In this document: piece after piece, positions 1 to 8,795 of the stretch | How positions within the stretch are numbered: the stretch's first letter is position 1 | Layout: every line of letters begins with the position of its first letter | Assembly: GCA_947475825.1 (NCBI GenBank) | Contig: CANJMS010000011.1 | Coordinates: 1-40,412 of the forward strand | Length of the DNA: 40,412 bases | Direction of reading: 5' to 3' | From: Nitrosomonadales bacterium | Lineage (GTDB): Bacteria > Pseudomonadota > Gammaproteobacteria > Burkholderiales > Gallionellaceae | The notes under the pieces: model-generated | Database searches by the model: none | The model's input: the letters and a program-made list of their open reading frames with translations, nothing else | Told to the model about the DNA's origin: nothing | Position numbers and translations under genes: made by a program

Positions 1-646
1 AAGCCACTGTCGGCGCGCAATAGGCAGACACGCTTGTCACCCAAACGATGGAGAGTGTTCGAGAGGAAGGCTTGTACATTATTGGCCGAACTGGTGTTGC
101 CAGGGCGTAACCAGCAGTTGGCGATCATGCGTGTGTCAGCGACAAAAGCCATCAAGGGGTGATGGCTGACACGGCCGGGTTATAGCCCCGTGCTGCTCCT
201 TGTTGTGTGCCATAGCGCGTCATCACAGTGGAATCCAGATCGAGCGTGATGCCGTTGATGGACAGTTGGCCAAACATCCAGCGGTACAGGGAGTCCATTA
301 CTGACTCATTGGTGGCTTGGGTAAATTTATTGAATAGCCGCATGATGGCTTTGAAGTTGGCCATGCGTTTGAAACCGAATAATCGTTTCAAGACTGGATC
401 GTGCCGGGTGACTTCGCCGTGCTCAAAGCGATTGGCGCCACACCATACCGAAAGCATGAATTGGGTGATGAGTTGTTCTGGTCGATAGCCGCGATTACTC
501 TTTGGTTGAGGCAGGCTTGCAGCGGTAAGTGCCGCATCAAATCCCAAGTGGTCGAGCATGCGTTTCATGATGGCCATGCCACCCCAAGCAGTGATCTCTT
601 TGTCGGTAAAACGCAACTCAAAACCCATGATTTCCTCTGCACTCAA
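1..646 (-). pseudogene. IS1380-family transposase, frameshifted and cut by window edge
   Basis: The minus strand encodes the N-terminal part of an IS1380-type DDE transposase. It begins at 646 and includes a conserved stretch with the LDLDSTV motif, where the first catalytic aspartate is expected. The frame reads GYNP and then breaks near position 180. In a neighbouring frame the protein resumes with GRVSHHPLMAFVADTRM and runs to the window edge ending LLRADSG. Family members normally have a few extra residues between GYNP and the glycine-arginine, so a small frame-breaking deletion is the simplest explanation. The element continues beyond the left edge. It is probably inactive unless a helper copy acts on it. 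The family call rests on remembered conserved motifs. Confidence 0.75.
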
Positions 647-850
647 ATCGCGATGGCTATACGCTACTCAAAATTAACCCAAACTTCAATAGAATCAATG
701 TAATTCTCTAATGGCTTCCATTGGGAATTGTGCTCTATTGGAAAATCTCGGTTTAAAGAAGCAGACACTCGTAGCAAACGTAATTAGATAATCTGCCAGA
801 GTCTGCTTCAGGCCGAAGAGGAGCTAATAAAGGGGCTGTGGCCGCTTTAT
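647..850. other. Gap between IS remnant and integrated element
   Basis: This gap of about 200 bases has no convincing gene. It presumably contains the end of the IS1380-type element, but I could not identify its terminal inverted repeat. It holds a separated inverted repeat, GAAGCAGAC at 758-766 and GTCTGCTTC at 801-809. A terminator-like stem follows at 827-850. Confidence 0.4.
827..850 (-). terminator. Possible terminator after the element's gene cluster
   Basis: ATAAAG at 827-832 pairs with CTTTAT at 845-850, with a further GGC/GCC pairing inside. The stem abuts the stop codon of the last minus-strand gene of the element. The T-tract on the minus strand is short, so this is a weak call. 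Confidence 0.3.
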
Positions 851-1360
851 CTACACCTCCATCAGTTCGGAAAAAGACGCACGCACCCCGGCCATAAAAT
901 CAGCATCCGGGGTCAGGTCATGGTGTACGACTTGGTAAAACTGATTTCCTGCCATGCCGCGCATCGTGTCCGAGTCAAGGCCATGTTCCATACATACAGC
1001 ATCGAATGCCAGCTCAAGGCTCAATAACCGGGCTTCCGCCGCTTCAAAGTGGCTAATCATGGGTTTCCATTCCGATGGGTCATCGGTCTGGTGAAGAGTT
1101 GCAGTTACGCCGCCCATCATGGCTTGCGCCAGTGAAACTTGCCTCCAATACTCGATAGCGTAAAGCAGAGAAAGATTTTGAAGGTTGTAAGCCCAGCTCC
1201 GATATTCAAGCGGCAGTCCGACAAAATTCTGCATCGGCATCGCGGCCTCGATACGGCCTTGTTCAATCGCGTTGTGCTGTGTCCGGTAAGTGAAGGCCAG
1301 CGTAGCGCGTTCCTTGTCGGTCAGCGCGGTATAAAGTTTGGTTATGTGATCATTTTTCAT
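851..1360 (-). CDS. Hypothetical protein of integrated element
   Basis: A 169-residue protein that I do not recognise. It is mostly helical in appearance, with no signal peptide, membrane segment or obvious catalytic motif. It is the last gene of the minus-strand cluster running from the integrase, and its start abuts or overlaps the stop of the gene before it, suggesting translational coupling. Elements with DUF3987-type replication genes often carry short conserved unknown genes in this position, so I infer an accessory role in maintenance or replication of the element. No function can be assigned. Confidence 0.6.
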   Translation of the reverse strand: MKNDHITKLYTALTDKERATLAFTYRTQHNAIEQGRIEAAMPMQNFVGLPLEYRSWAYNLQNLSLLYAIEYWRQVSLAQAMMGGVTATLHQTDDPSEWKPMISHFEAAEARLLSLELAFDAVCMEHGLDSDTMRGMAGNQFYQVVHHDLTPDADFMAGVRASFSELMEV

Positions 1361-1650
1361 TATTTAACTTTCCTGTTTTCAATGGTGCGCGCCAATAATT
1401 CAATGCGATTTTCCAGCACGCCAGTTTCAATAGCTCTATTGAGCTGCCCCAACACAAAAACCAATTTTGTGCCGTCCGCCATGTCGATCTTGCCTTGCCG
1501 CATTTCCCGGTAAACTTTTGCAATTTCAAGGCGCACGTCATCGGCGGTTTTGAGGTGGATCGTCGGGGGGGTAGGTAGAACGTGCAAGCTCGCCCCGTCA
1601 ATGGTCGCAGGCGAATTGTCTGCCGTGTTAGTGGGCATTTTGCGTTTCAT
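1360..1650 (-). CDS. Small hypothetical protein of integrated element
   Basis: A protein of 96 residues from ATG 1650, or 92 from a second ATG at 1638. Neither start has a clear ribosome binding site, and both overlap the end of the gene upstream. The N-terminal third is rich in Pro and Thr and looks disordered. The C-terminal part (LEIAKVYREMRQGKIDM and onward) looks like a helical bundle. It sits in the tightly packed element cluster between two other unknown genes. I do not recognise a family. Confidence 0.55.
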   Translation of the reverse strand: MKRKMPTNTADNSPATIDGASLHVLPTPPTIHLKTADDVRLEIAKVYREMRQGKIDMADGTKLVFVLGQLNRAIETGVLENRIELLARTIENRKVK

Positions 1651-2014
1651 GCTGCATGAGTAATTCTAGTAATGCAAAAGGGTCATACTTCGCTTTGGGG
1701 ATCAGCATTTCGCACGTTGCCCTTGTCGGGTGGCGTACTGCCACGCATAGGATAATATTGTGCGGGTCGCTGGAATCATCAACATGGATTGCCCGTGGTA
1801 GTTCGGGCGCAGTGTCTAACATCGCAATAACTTTTTGCCTTCGTGCTTCCCGTTGCCTGTCGAGTAGCGTTACCGGCTTGCCGTCTGTCTCTGTTGCGAC
1901 GTTGACACTTGCGACAGTTGCGACACTTGGGGGGTGAATAGGGGAAACTGTCGCATGTGTCGCAACTGTCGCAGTCGCAACTTCCTTTTTGCGTATGAGT
2001 TCGGATAGCTTCAT
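1628..2014 (-). CDS. Hypothetical protein with Val-Ala-Thr repeat N-terminus
   Basis: A 128-residue protein whose first half is a low-complexity VATVAT-type run, encoded by many copies of TGTCGCAA or its complement. The second half is a compact, more ordinary domain. The ATG overlaps the stop of the DUF3987 gene by four bases (ATGA), so the two are translationally coupled. From memory, proteins with a similar repeat-rich N-terminus follow DUF3987 genes in other proteobacterial elements. The repeats may matter as DNA (see the repeat entry) as much as protein. Function unknown. Confidence 0.6.
   Translation of the reverse strand: MKLSELIRKKEVATATVATHATVSPIHPPSVATVASVNVATETDGKPVTLLDRQREARRQKVIAMLDTAPELPRAIHVDDSSDPHNIILCVAVRHPTRATCEMLIPKAKYDPFALLELLMQHETQNAH
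1893..1981. repeat. Cluster of GTTGCGAC/GTCGCAAC direct and inverted repeats
   Basis: Several copies of TGCGACA lie on the left of a central GC-rich spacer and several copies of TGTCGCA on the right, making a large imperfect palindrome of about 90 bp inside the gene at 1628-2014. The outermost arms are GTTGCGAC at 1893-1900 and GTCGCAAC at 1974-1981. It could be a binding array for an element protein or an origin-like region. This is inference from the repeat pattern only. Confidence 0.6.
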
Positions 2015-3639
2015 GGCTCACCCCCGATCACCATCAAGGCCGGGTTCAGCCAGATAGACAACTGCTTCCCGTCCTTGTGTAGCTGGATGCGATCCAGTGA
2101 AACAAGTTCAGTGATAGCAACATCAAGCCGCGCCCCGTCCCTGATAGTTCCATGACGCTGTGCATACCGTCTTGCGACACAGTGGGTGTGCTCCCGCCTG
2201 CAATGTTCAAGCAACCACTTATCCAGCCGTGCCGCGTCCGCCATTTCAGCAGGCAAGGCAAGCTCACCAAAGAATCTGCGCGATTCGCTCAAGTGCCATA
2301 TTGCAATGCGACTTGCTCTATCGAATGCGTCCGCGCTCACTGCGCCTTGTCCGCCCTCGAACACATGGAGCAGTGCCGCCAGACGTGTGGCGTTATCTGC
2401 CGATTTTGCGGCAACATCGCGCACGTCATACAGCTCGCCGCCACCAGCAAGCTCTGATTCGATTGCATCGTGAAATTCAACCCACAACTTTTTGGCATCC
2501 GGTGTCAGTGTCAGCATTAAAGGTGTGAGCGATCCATTGTCATCAATCGGCACATCCTGATTCAGTAATTCAGTGACGCGGCGATTGAACACGGCAAGGC
2601 TTGGCCAATGTTCGGGTGCTTCGGTGAACGGGCGGTTGCCCTGCGTTGATTCAGGCCACGCGATCAGGAAACGGGCGAGGAAGCCTGTACCGCGTGCCAA
2701 TGCCCCAGACTTTTCAAAGAAGGCAAGAAGGGTAGCTGCCTGCACCTGTAAAGCGACGGTAAGACGTGCGCCGCGCACAACAAATGATTCGGAAGTGCGC
2801 CGATCAATTGCCAAGTCGCCTCCATCCCATAGCGTATTCAAACGTGCCAAGTTGCGCATCACGCTGTCGCCACTCATACCGTGCGATCCAAACACGATGC
2901 CCGCTTCCGCCGATATCACGCCGCCGCTCGGCCACTTCATCGCCAGCTTAAACGCCAGCTCTTCCGGTGTGATGTCACCATACAGGATGCGCGGCACACG
3001 CGGCTCTTCCGGCTTGCTGTGTTCGAGGTCGCGCAGGTCACTCTCTAACCCGTTGGTCGGTTTTTTCTCTTTTGCGAGTTGCCGGATTTTGTCTTTAACG
3101 CCGTTGCGCTTGGCCTCCCAGATTGCGAGGTCTGCGTTGTAGTCTTTTATGAAAGGCTTGGCCGTTTCCGCCTGCGCGGTTTCATAGTCGCGTAGTGCTT
3201 GCGTAAAGAATCCATCACACGTTGATTTTCGCTCGCCGCTGTCCGCGATGATTGCCGTAAAAAGTCCAACAGGGGAGTGGAGCATTTCTGCTCGTTGCAC
3301 ATCGAAGTGGGCTTGTATCGACAGCGACAAGGCAGCGATTGCCGATGTCGCCACCATCGCAACGGGTGCTTGAACAAATGCTCGCACCTCTTCCACCGTC
3401 GCACGGATGGTGTCTGGCAGTGCATCAATAGGATAGGGTTCTGCTTCGATCTTTGCCGTCAACGGTTGCGGCACAGGCCATGCTGGTGCGTTGGTATTGC
3501 CGCCGTTATCCGCAGGGCTAGAATCGAATCCTGCGGGGTCGTTTTTTTGCTCTACCGGCTTTACCGCATCAATCGCCAGTTTCACGGCTTCCAAGCCGGA
3601 TAGTTTTGCCATATCGTTGAAGTCGGTTAGCTTATTCAT
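2011..3639 (-). CDS. DUF3987-type replication/helicase-like protein of integrated element
   Basis: A 542-residue protein of the DUF3987 type, which accompanies primase-like genes in prophages and integrative elements. A GERKST segment lies in the N-terminal half in a Walker-A-like context. I chose ATG 3639 because it overlaps the preceding Toprim gene by eight bases at CATGAATAA; a longer frame reaches 3738 but would overlap that gene by about 100 bases. The protein opens with LTDFNDMAKLSGLEAVKLAI, a segment that in related elements ends the Toprim protein, so the boundary between the two genes looks displaced. It probably helps replicate or mobilise the element; the biochemical activity is not established by anything visible here. 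Confidence 0.75.
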   Translation of the reverse strand: MNKLTDFNDMAKLSGLEAVKLAIDAVKPVEQKNDPAGFDSSPADNGGNTNAPAWPVPQPLTAKIEAEPYPIDALPDTIRATVEEVRAFVQAPVAMVATSAIAALSLSIQAHFDVQRAEMLHSPVGLFTAIIADSGERKSTCDGFFTQALRDYETAQAETAKPFIKDYNADLAIWEAKRNGVKDKIRQLAKEKKPTNGLESDLRDLEHSKPEEPRVPRILYGDITPEELAFKLAMKWPSGGVISAEAGIVFGSHGMSGDSVMRNLARLNTLWDGGDLAIDRRTSESFVVRGARLTVALQVQAATLLAFFEKSGALARGTGFLARFLIAWPESTQGNRPFTEAPEHWPSLAVFNRRVTELLNQDVPIDDNGSLTPLMLTLTPDAKKLWVEFHDAIESELAGGGELYDVRDVAAKSADNATRLAALLHVFEGGQGAVSADAFDRASRIAIWHLSESRRFFGELALPAEMADAARLDKWLLEHCRREHTHCVARRYAQRHGTIRDGARLDVAITELVSLDRIQLHKDGKQLSIWLNPALMVIGGEP

Positions 3640-4618
3640 GGTTCGCCCCTTCGCTGAATACCGGCATGGCAACAAAGCCGCCCACCGCTCGCGCAGCCTC
3701 AGTTGCGCCGCGCTTTCCGGCTTCGTCATCATCGGCACACAGCACGATCACGGCATCCGGTTGCTTTGCGCGCAGTGCTTGTGCCATTTTGCGAAGGTTG
3801 CCAGCGTCAAAGGCAACCACAACAGCATGGCCGGTGGCTTCGTGGATACTCGCAGCAGTGGCAAAACCTTCAGCGATGCAGATAGGTTTGCCGTCCACGA
3901 TCTTGCCGATCAAATAGCCGCCTTTTTCACCGTCAGGCAAAAAGCGTTTTTCACCATCGCGGTTTATGAATTGCAGGCTTGAAATTTTGCCGTTTAGCTT
4001 TATCGGTATCATCAGCGCGTTATTGCAGGCCATGCCGGCGATGGTCATGCTCCCGTGGTATATCTTCGCGCCATGGGGTTGAATGCGTTTGTGCATCAGA
4101 TAGCCGTGGTCAGCGATAGCCAGTTGCGTAGCTTCCAATGCGCTTGCTGGTGCATTCCATATTGAAGCGGCCTTGTCAGCCGCTCCCTTGCGCCGTAATG
4201 CCAGCAAGTCAGCTTCGGCTTTGCGCTTGGCTTCACGTTGGGCAATCTCTTCCGGTGCCGGTGGTGTCGGCTTGTCGGTGGTGCTGTGACGATAGCCGTT
4301 ATCCATTGCCAGCTTGAACAGTGTGGCGATGGTTATTCCGCCGCCGTCATCGAAGCCGCGCCACGAAGCCGCCGCCGCTCGCGCACTGTAGTTGTCAGCA
4401 GTCGCACTCCACCTGTCCCATGCGTCAAAGCCTGCATCGCCAAACTCTGATTTAATTGCCATGCCGCACTTGATCCAAGTGTCGCGGTCGGTCGCGTCAA
4501 TGAAGCTCAGGGTGTGTTCCACTTGCCCCAATGAAGTGCTAAAATTCTTTCCGTGGTTTGTATTCCTTGGGGTGTGTTGCTGGCTGGCAACTGCCCCGTT
4601 TTCTTTTGTGGTTTGCAT
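3632..4618 (-). CDS. PriCT-2 / Toprim primase-like protein
   Basis: A 328-residue protein. Residues about 30-115 match the PriCT-2 domain (IDATDRDTWIKCGMAIKSEF, then GGGITIATLFKLA). The C-terminal part is a Toprim domain with the acidic CIAEGFATA motif and the LCADDDEAGK motif that bind catalytic metal. It should act in primer synthesis or replication of the integrated element. It ends shortly after the Toprim DxD region, and the DFND tail usual for this class appears instead at the start of the next gene, which overlaps it by eight bases. It begins ten bases after the AlpA-like gene's stop codon, so the genes form one operon. Confidence 0.8.
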   Translation of the reverse strand: MQTTKENGAVASQQHTPRNTNHGKNFSTSLGQVEHTLSFIDATDRDTWIKCGMAIKSEFGDAGFDAWDRWSATADNYSARAAAASWRGFDDGGGITIATLFKLAMDNGYRHSTTDKPTPPAPEEIAQREAKRKAEADLLALRRKGAADKAASIWNAPASALEATQLAIADHGYLMHKRIQPHGAKIYHGSMTIAGMACNNALMIPIKLNGKISSLQFINRDGEKRFLPDGEKGGYLIGKIVDGKPICIAEGFATAASIHEATGHAVVVAFDAGNLRKMAQALRAKQPDAVIVLCADDDEAGKRGATEAARAVGGFVAMPVFSEGANHE

Positions 4619-4627
4619 GGCCGCCCC

Positions 4628-4831
4628 TTACGCTGTTTTGGTAAGGCTTGATTGCCATGCGATGATGTCCGATTGTTTCCACCTGACGCTTCCCGTCCCC
4701 AGCGATACCGGGTGTGGGAATTTACCTGCTTTGATTAAGCGGTAGATGGATGCGCGGGATATTCCGGCGATGAGCTCGACTTCTTTGCGACGTAACAGGA
4801 AGTCTGTTAGTTGGTGTGCTGTTTGATTCAT
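4628..4831 (-). CDS. AlpA-family transcriptional regulator
   Basis: A 67-residue MerR-like winged helix-turn-helix protein. It has the sequence LLRRKEVELIAGISRASIYRLIKAGKFPHPVSLG followed by RWKQSDIIAW, the typical AlpA signature (broken here at 20 residues: LLRRKEVELIAGISRASIYR). AlpA proteins are small DNA-binding regulators or excision factors of P4-like elements and often control the integrase. I chose ATG 4831 because AAAGGG lies a suitable distance upstream; the frame is open to 4882 but lacks a better start. It heads the replication genes, downstream of the operator-like palindromes at 4930-4986. Confidence 0.8.
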   Translation of the reverse strand: MNQTAHQLTDFLLRRKEVELIAGISRASIYRLIKAGKFPHPVSLGTGSVRWKQSDIIAWQSSLTKTA

Positions 4832-4929
4832 GTCGTACCCTTTCAAGATTGAATGAGAAGCGACACGAATTTTATGCCCCATTTTTACGCCGAACGGGGT
4901 TGAAACGGTTGAAGGGGTAGGGGTTACAT

Positions 4930-4986
4930 GGGTTCAACCCCAGGCATCAAACCCTTATGGTTATTGGGTTTTCTGGGGTTCAACCC
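4930..4986. promoter_or_regulatory. Paired GGGTTCAACCC palindromes, possible operator
   Basis: The 11-bp palindrome GGGTTCAACCC occurs at 4930-4940 and again at 4976-4986, with half-site-like GGGTTGAA copies near 4897-4917. They lie just upstream of the AlpA-like gene and at the 3' end of the gene before it. The spacing and symmetry suggest a dimeric regulator's binding sites, perhaps for AlpA itself. Inference only. Confidence 0.4.
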
Positions 4987-5737
4987 TTTTCTTTTTCGGG
5001 TCGTGGTTTTCGGGCTTGATAATCGTAAAAATTGTTGATGCGATGTTGTTTGATTCGCCCAACCCGGCACCAACCGCTTGAGTATTTATCCACTCGATGA
5101 CCTCTTCCTTCTTTGCATCAGGATTCCGCCGTGGATTAAAAAACTGTGCGATTGCTGCATTTTGGATAGTCAGCCAATGGGTAGAGTAAGCTGGGGCACT
5201 GGTGGTTTGTGCTGGTTGCGCTGCTTCCTGTTTGGGTATGTATAGGCCGCGCTCAATTGCCCAATCTAGCCAGTCAATCCTTAGGTTTTTAGATAATGCC
5301 CATTCAATAAAATATACGGGCGAATACTCACGATCAAAAGGGGCGGAGCATTCTGCATATCGTTCTTCGTTGTCGGATAGTTTTGATCGTTCCCATACGC
5401 CGCATAGTTGAGCATAACGATTAGCGCATAACTCGCCATGGCTTGGGCAAGCTCTATGTAGTGGTTCATCGTAGTCAAGCATTGTGTCGCCGCCATAGGG
5501 ATAACGACAACCTGCTAAAACTGCCAAACCATCTACAGCCTTCCAATAGTCGTATCTCAAGTAAAATTTTAATTCAGTCCAGTCCCATTCTCTAAATTTC
5601 TCTGCACGTATTCGCTCTATATTTAGTTGCCTATTTTCTTCGGAAAGTTTGTCTCGTTCTCCAAACTTTTCTACTCCTGCTCGTTCAGAAGCTAAGATTT
5701 TTTTATAGTCCTCAATTTCTTTTTCGTTGCCACTCAT
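4961..5737 (-). CDS. Hypothetical protein of integrated element
   Basis: A 258-residue protein that I do not recognise. The first 50 residues are charged and coiled-coil-like (repeated E, K, R). The middle contains aromatic-rich DWTELKFYLRYDYW and several cysteines, and the C-terminus is lysine-rich. I chose ATG 5737 because AAAGGGG lies five bases upstream; an in-frame GTG at 5752 is the alternative. It lies between the integrase and the AlpA-like regulator, on the same strand. Its base composition is more AT-rich than the replication genes, which suggests it is cargo acquired separately. No function is assigned. Confidence 0.6.
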   Translation of the reverse strand: MSGNEKEIEDYKKILASERAGVEKFGERDKLSEENRQLNIERIRAEKFREWDWTELKFYLRYDYWKAVDGLAVLAGCRYPYGGDTMLDYDEPLHRACPSHGELCANRYAQLCGVWERSKLSDNEERYAECSAPFDREYSPVYFIEWALSKNLRIDWLDWAIERGLYIPKQEAAQPAQTTSAPAYSTHWLTIQNAAIAQFFNPRRNPDAKKEEVIEWINTQAVGAGLGESNNIASTIFTIIKPENHDPKKKRVEPQKTQ

Positions 5738-5754
5738 CACGACCCCTTTCACAT

Positions 5755-5829
5755 CCCTAAAATAGAACCCACGCCAGCGGTTAAGGGTGTCCGTTTTCGC
5801 CCCGTCGGGCTAGGCGTGGATAACTCGAA
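5755..5829 (-). other. Short gap with inverted repeat downstream of integrase
   Basis: CCACGCC and GGCGTGG arms flank an inner GCCC/GGGC stem with a CGTC loop. It may fold as a transcript end for the integrase, but there is no good T-tract, so I do not call it a terminator. Confidence 0.3.
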
Positions 5830-7077
5830 TTATGCGCGCAGTGGTATCACGTCCGCGCCCTTTTCTACCTTGTCCAGATAGTCTGCCCACTGTTGCATGA
5901 TCCCGCGCCGCTCATCAAAGTAGGTGGTGCGGATGTATGCTGCTGCCGTCTCGTTTGTCAGCGCATGGGATAGCATCGCTTCTAACACTTCCCACCTGTG
6001 CCCCATATCGCCCAGCACGGTGCGCGCCAAGCTCCTGAAGCCGTGGCCTGTCATCCGGCCTTTGTAGCCGATAATCTCGATGATCTTCAATACGGTGTTT
6101 TCACTGATAACCCGTCCGGCACTGTTGCGGTTTGGAAATACATACTCACCCATCCCTGTGACTGGATACAGGACGCGTAGGATTGCGACGGCTTGGGAGC
6201 ATAGCGGCACAGCATGGGGCTTGCGTTTGCCATGCTTGCCCTTGCGCCCGGTCTGCTCTTCTGGAATAACCCAGCATCCTGCATCTAGGTCGAAGTCAGC
6301 CCACTTTGAAAAGCGCACTTCGCTGGTGCGTGTCGCGGTCAACATCAGCAGGCGCATGGCAGTTATGGCAATGGGCGATACCTTCGCCATGGTCTGATAA
6401 TCGGTAACTGCGCGCAGGAATGCGGGTATCTCGTTCGTGTCTATGCAAGGGAAGTGTTCAGCTTTTGGGCGCTCAGTCAGTGCCATGCGAATTTCAGCCG
6501 GATTGTATTTAGCGCGGCCTGTAGCGATTGCATACTTGAACACCGCACCGATTGATTGAAGCAATCTATCCCGTGTCTCGAATGTGCCGTTAGTTTCCAC
6601 CGTCCGCATGATGCCCACCAGTTCCATTGGCTCAATATCAGCAATCGAGCGATTGCCTATGATGGGCAAGGCGTACTTTTCCATGTTCATTAGCCACTGC
6701 TTTGAGTGTCCGGGTGTCCACATGGGAGACTTGACCTTGTGGAATTCGGTTGCAAGTGTGGCAAAGCTGTTTTCACTGGCTAACTGCAAAGCTTTCTGAG
6801 CTGCCTGCTTCGCTTCCTGCTTTACCGCGCTTGGGTCTGCCCCGTTCGCTAGTAGCCTGCGCGCCTGTTCGCGCCGATCCCGTGCTTCGGATAGGGTAAT
6901 GTCTGGATATACCCCCAGCGAAAGCAACTTTTCTACCCCCAGAATGCGGTACTTGAGCCGCCACCACTTAGAGCCTGTTGGTTGCACCAGCAGAAACATG
7001 CCGCCGCCGTCCGCCATCTTGTACGCTTTGGCCTCTGGCTTGGCCTTCTTAATTGCCACTTCGGTTAGTTTGCTCAT
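5830..7077 (-). CDS. Tyrosine recombinase / phage-type integrase
   Basis: A 415-residue tyrosine recombinase with an N-terminal DUF4102-type arm-binding domain (MSKLTEVAIKKAKPEAKAY, DGGGMFLLV, LGVYPDITLSEAR). The catalytic domain shows the first arginine in TATRTSEVRF, the HxxR box in GHGFRSLART, the second histidine in LSHAL and the tyrosine nucleophile near AYIRTTYFDERR. I chose ATG 7077 because family members start at MSKLT; the frame stays open to 7149. It sits about 180 bases from the 3' end of tRNA-Ser, the usual arrangement for P4-type integrases that use a tRNA 3' end as attachment site. It would integrate and excise the element occupying the left of the window. Confidence 0.92.
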   Translation of the reverse strand: MSKLTEVAIKKAKPEAKAYKMADGGGMFLLVQPTGSKWWRLKYRILGVEKLLSLGVYPDITLSEARDRREQARRLLANGADPSAVKQEAKQAAQKALQLASENSFATLATEFHKVKSPMWTPGHSKQWLMNMEKYALPIIGNRSIADIEPMELVGIMRTVETNGTFETRDRLLQSIGAVFKYAIATGRAKYNPAEIRMALTERPKAEHFPCIDTNEIPAFLRAVTDYQTMAKVSPIAITAMRLLMLTATRTSEVRFSKWADFDLDAGCWVIPEEQTGRKGKHGKRKPHAVPLCSQAVAILRVLYPVTGMGEYVFPNRNSAGRVISENTVLKIIEIIGYKGRMTGHGFRSLARTVLGDMGHRWEVLEAMLSHALTNETAAAYIRTTYFDERRGIMQQWADYLDKVEKGADVIPLRA

Positions 7078-7184
7078 GATCTTGCCATCTGGGGGTAGCA
7101 ATTTTCTTGCCGGGGGTAACATTATCAAACCTACCCCCAAATAGTGCAAGCTTCTCTGATACCACCTGATACCGCTTGAGCAAG

Positions 7185-7219
7185 AAAAAACCCGCTAAAG
7201 CTATACGCAGTGCGGGTTT
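7185..7219 (-). terminator. Rho-independent terminator after tRNA-Ser
   Basis: AAACCCGC at 7188-7195 and GCGGGTTT at 7212-7219 form an 8-bp stem. On the minus strand the stem is followed by a run of Ts (7185-7190 complement). It would end the serS and tRNA-Ser transcript before the integrase gene. Confidence 0.75.
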
Positions 7220-7251
7220 AAGAGATTGCTTGAGACTAGTTAATAACGTGT

Positions 7252-7343
<92 letters not shown>

Positions 7344-7439
7344 TGCGGTAAAAATATTACATGCTGGTTGCAAGCACGCGCATTCTATCAGCATGACAAA
7401 AAATTCGGCAGCTATCAGCAAAATCGGCTATCAGCAAAG

Positions 7440-8744
<1,305 letters not shown>

Positions 8745-8795
8745 TCAATGTAGTGCGGGCTTTGCCCACCATGTCCTGCAAAGTCCGGGCTGCCA

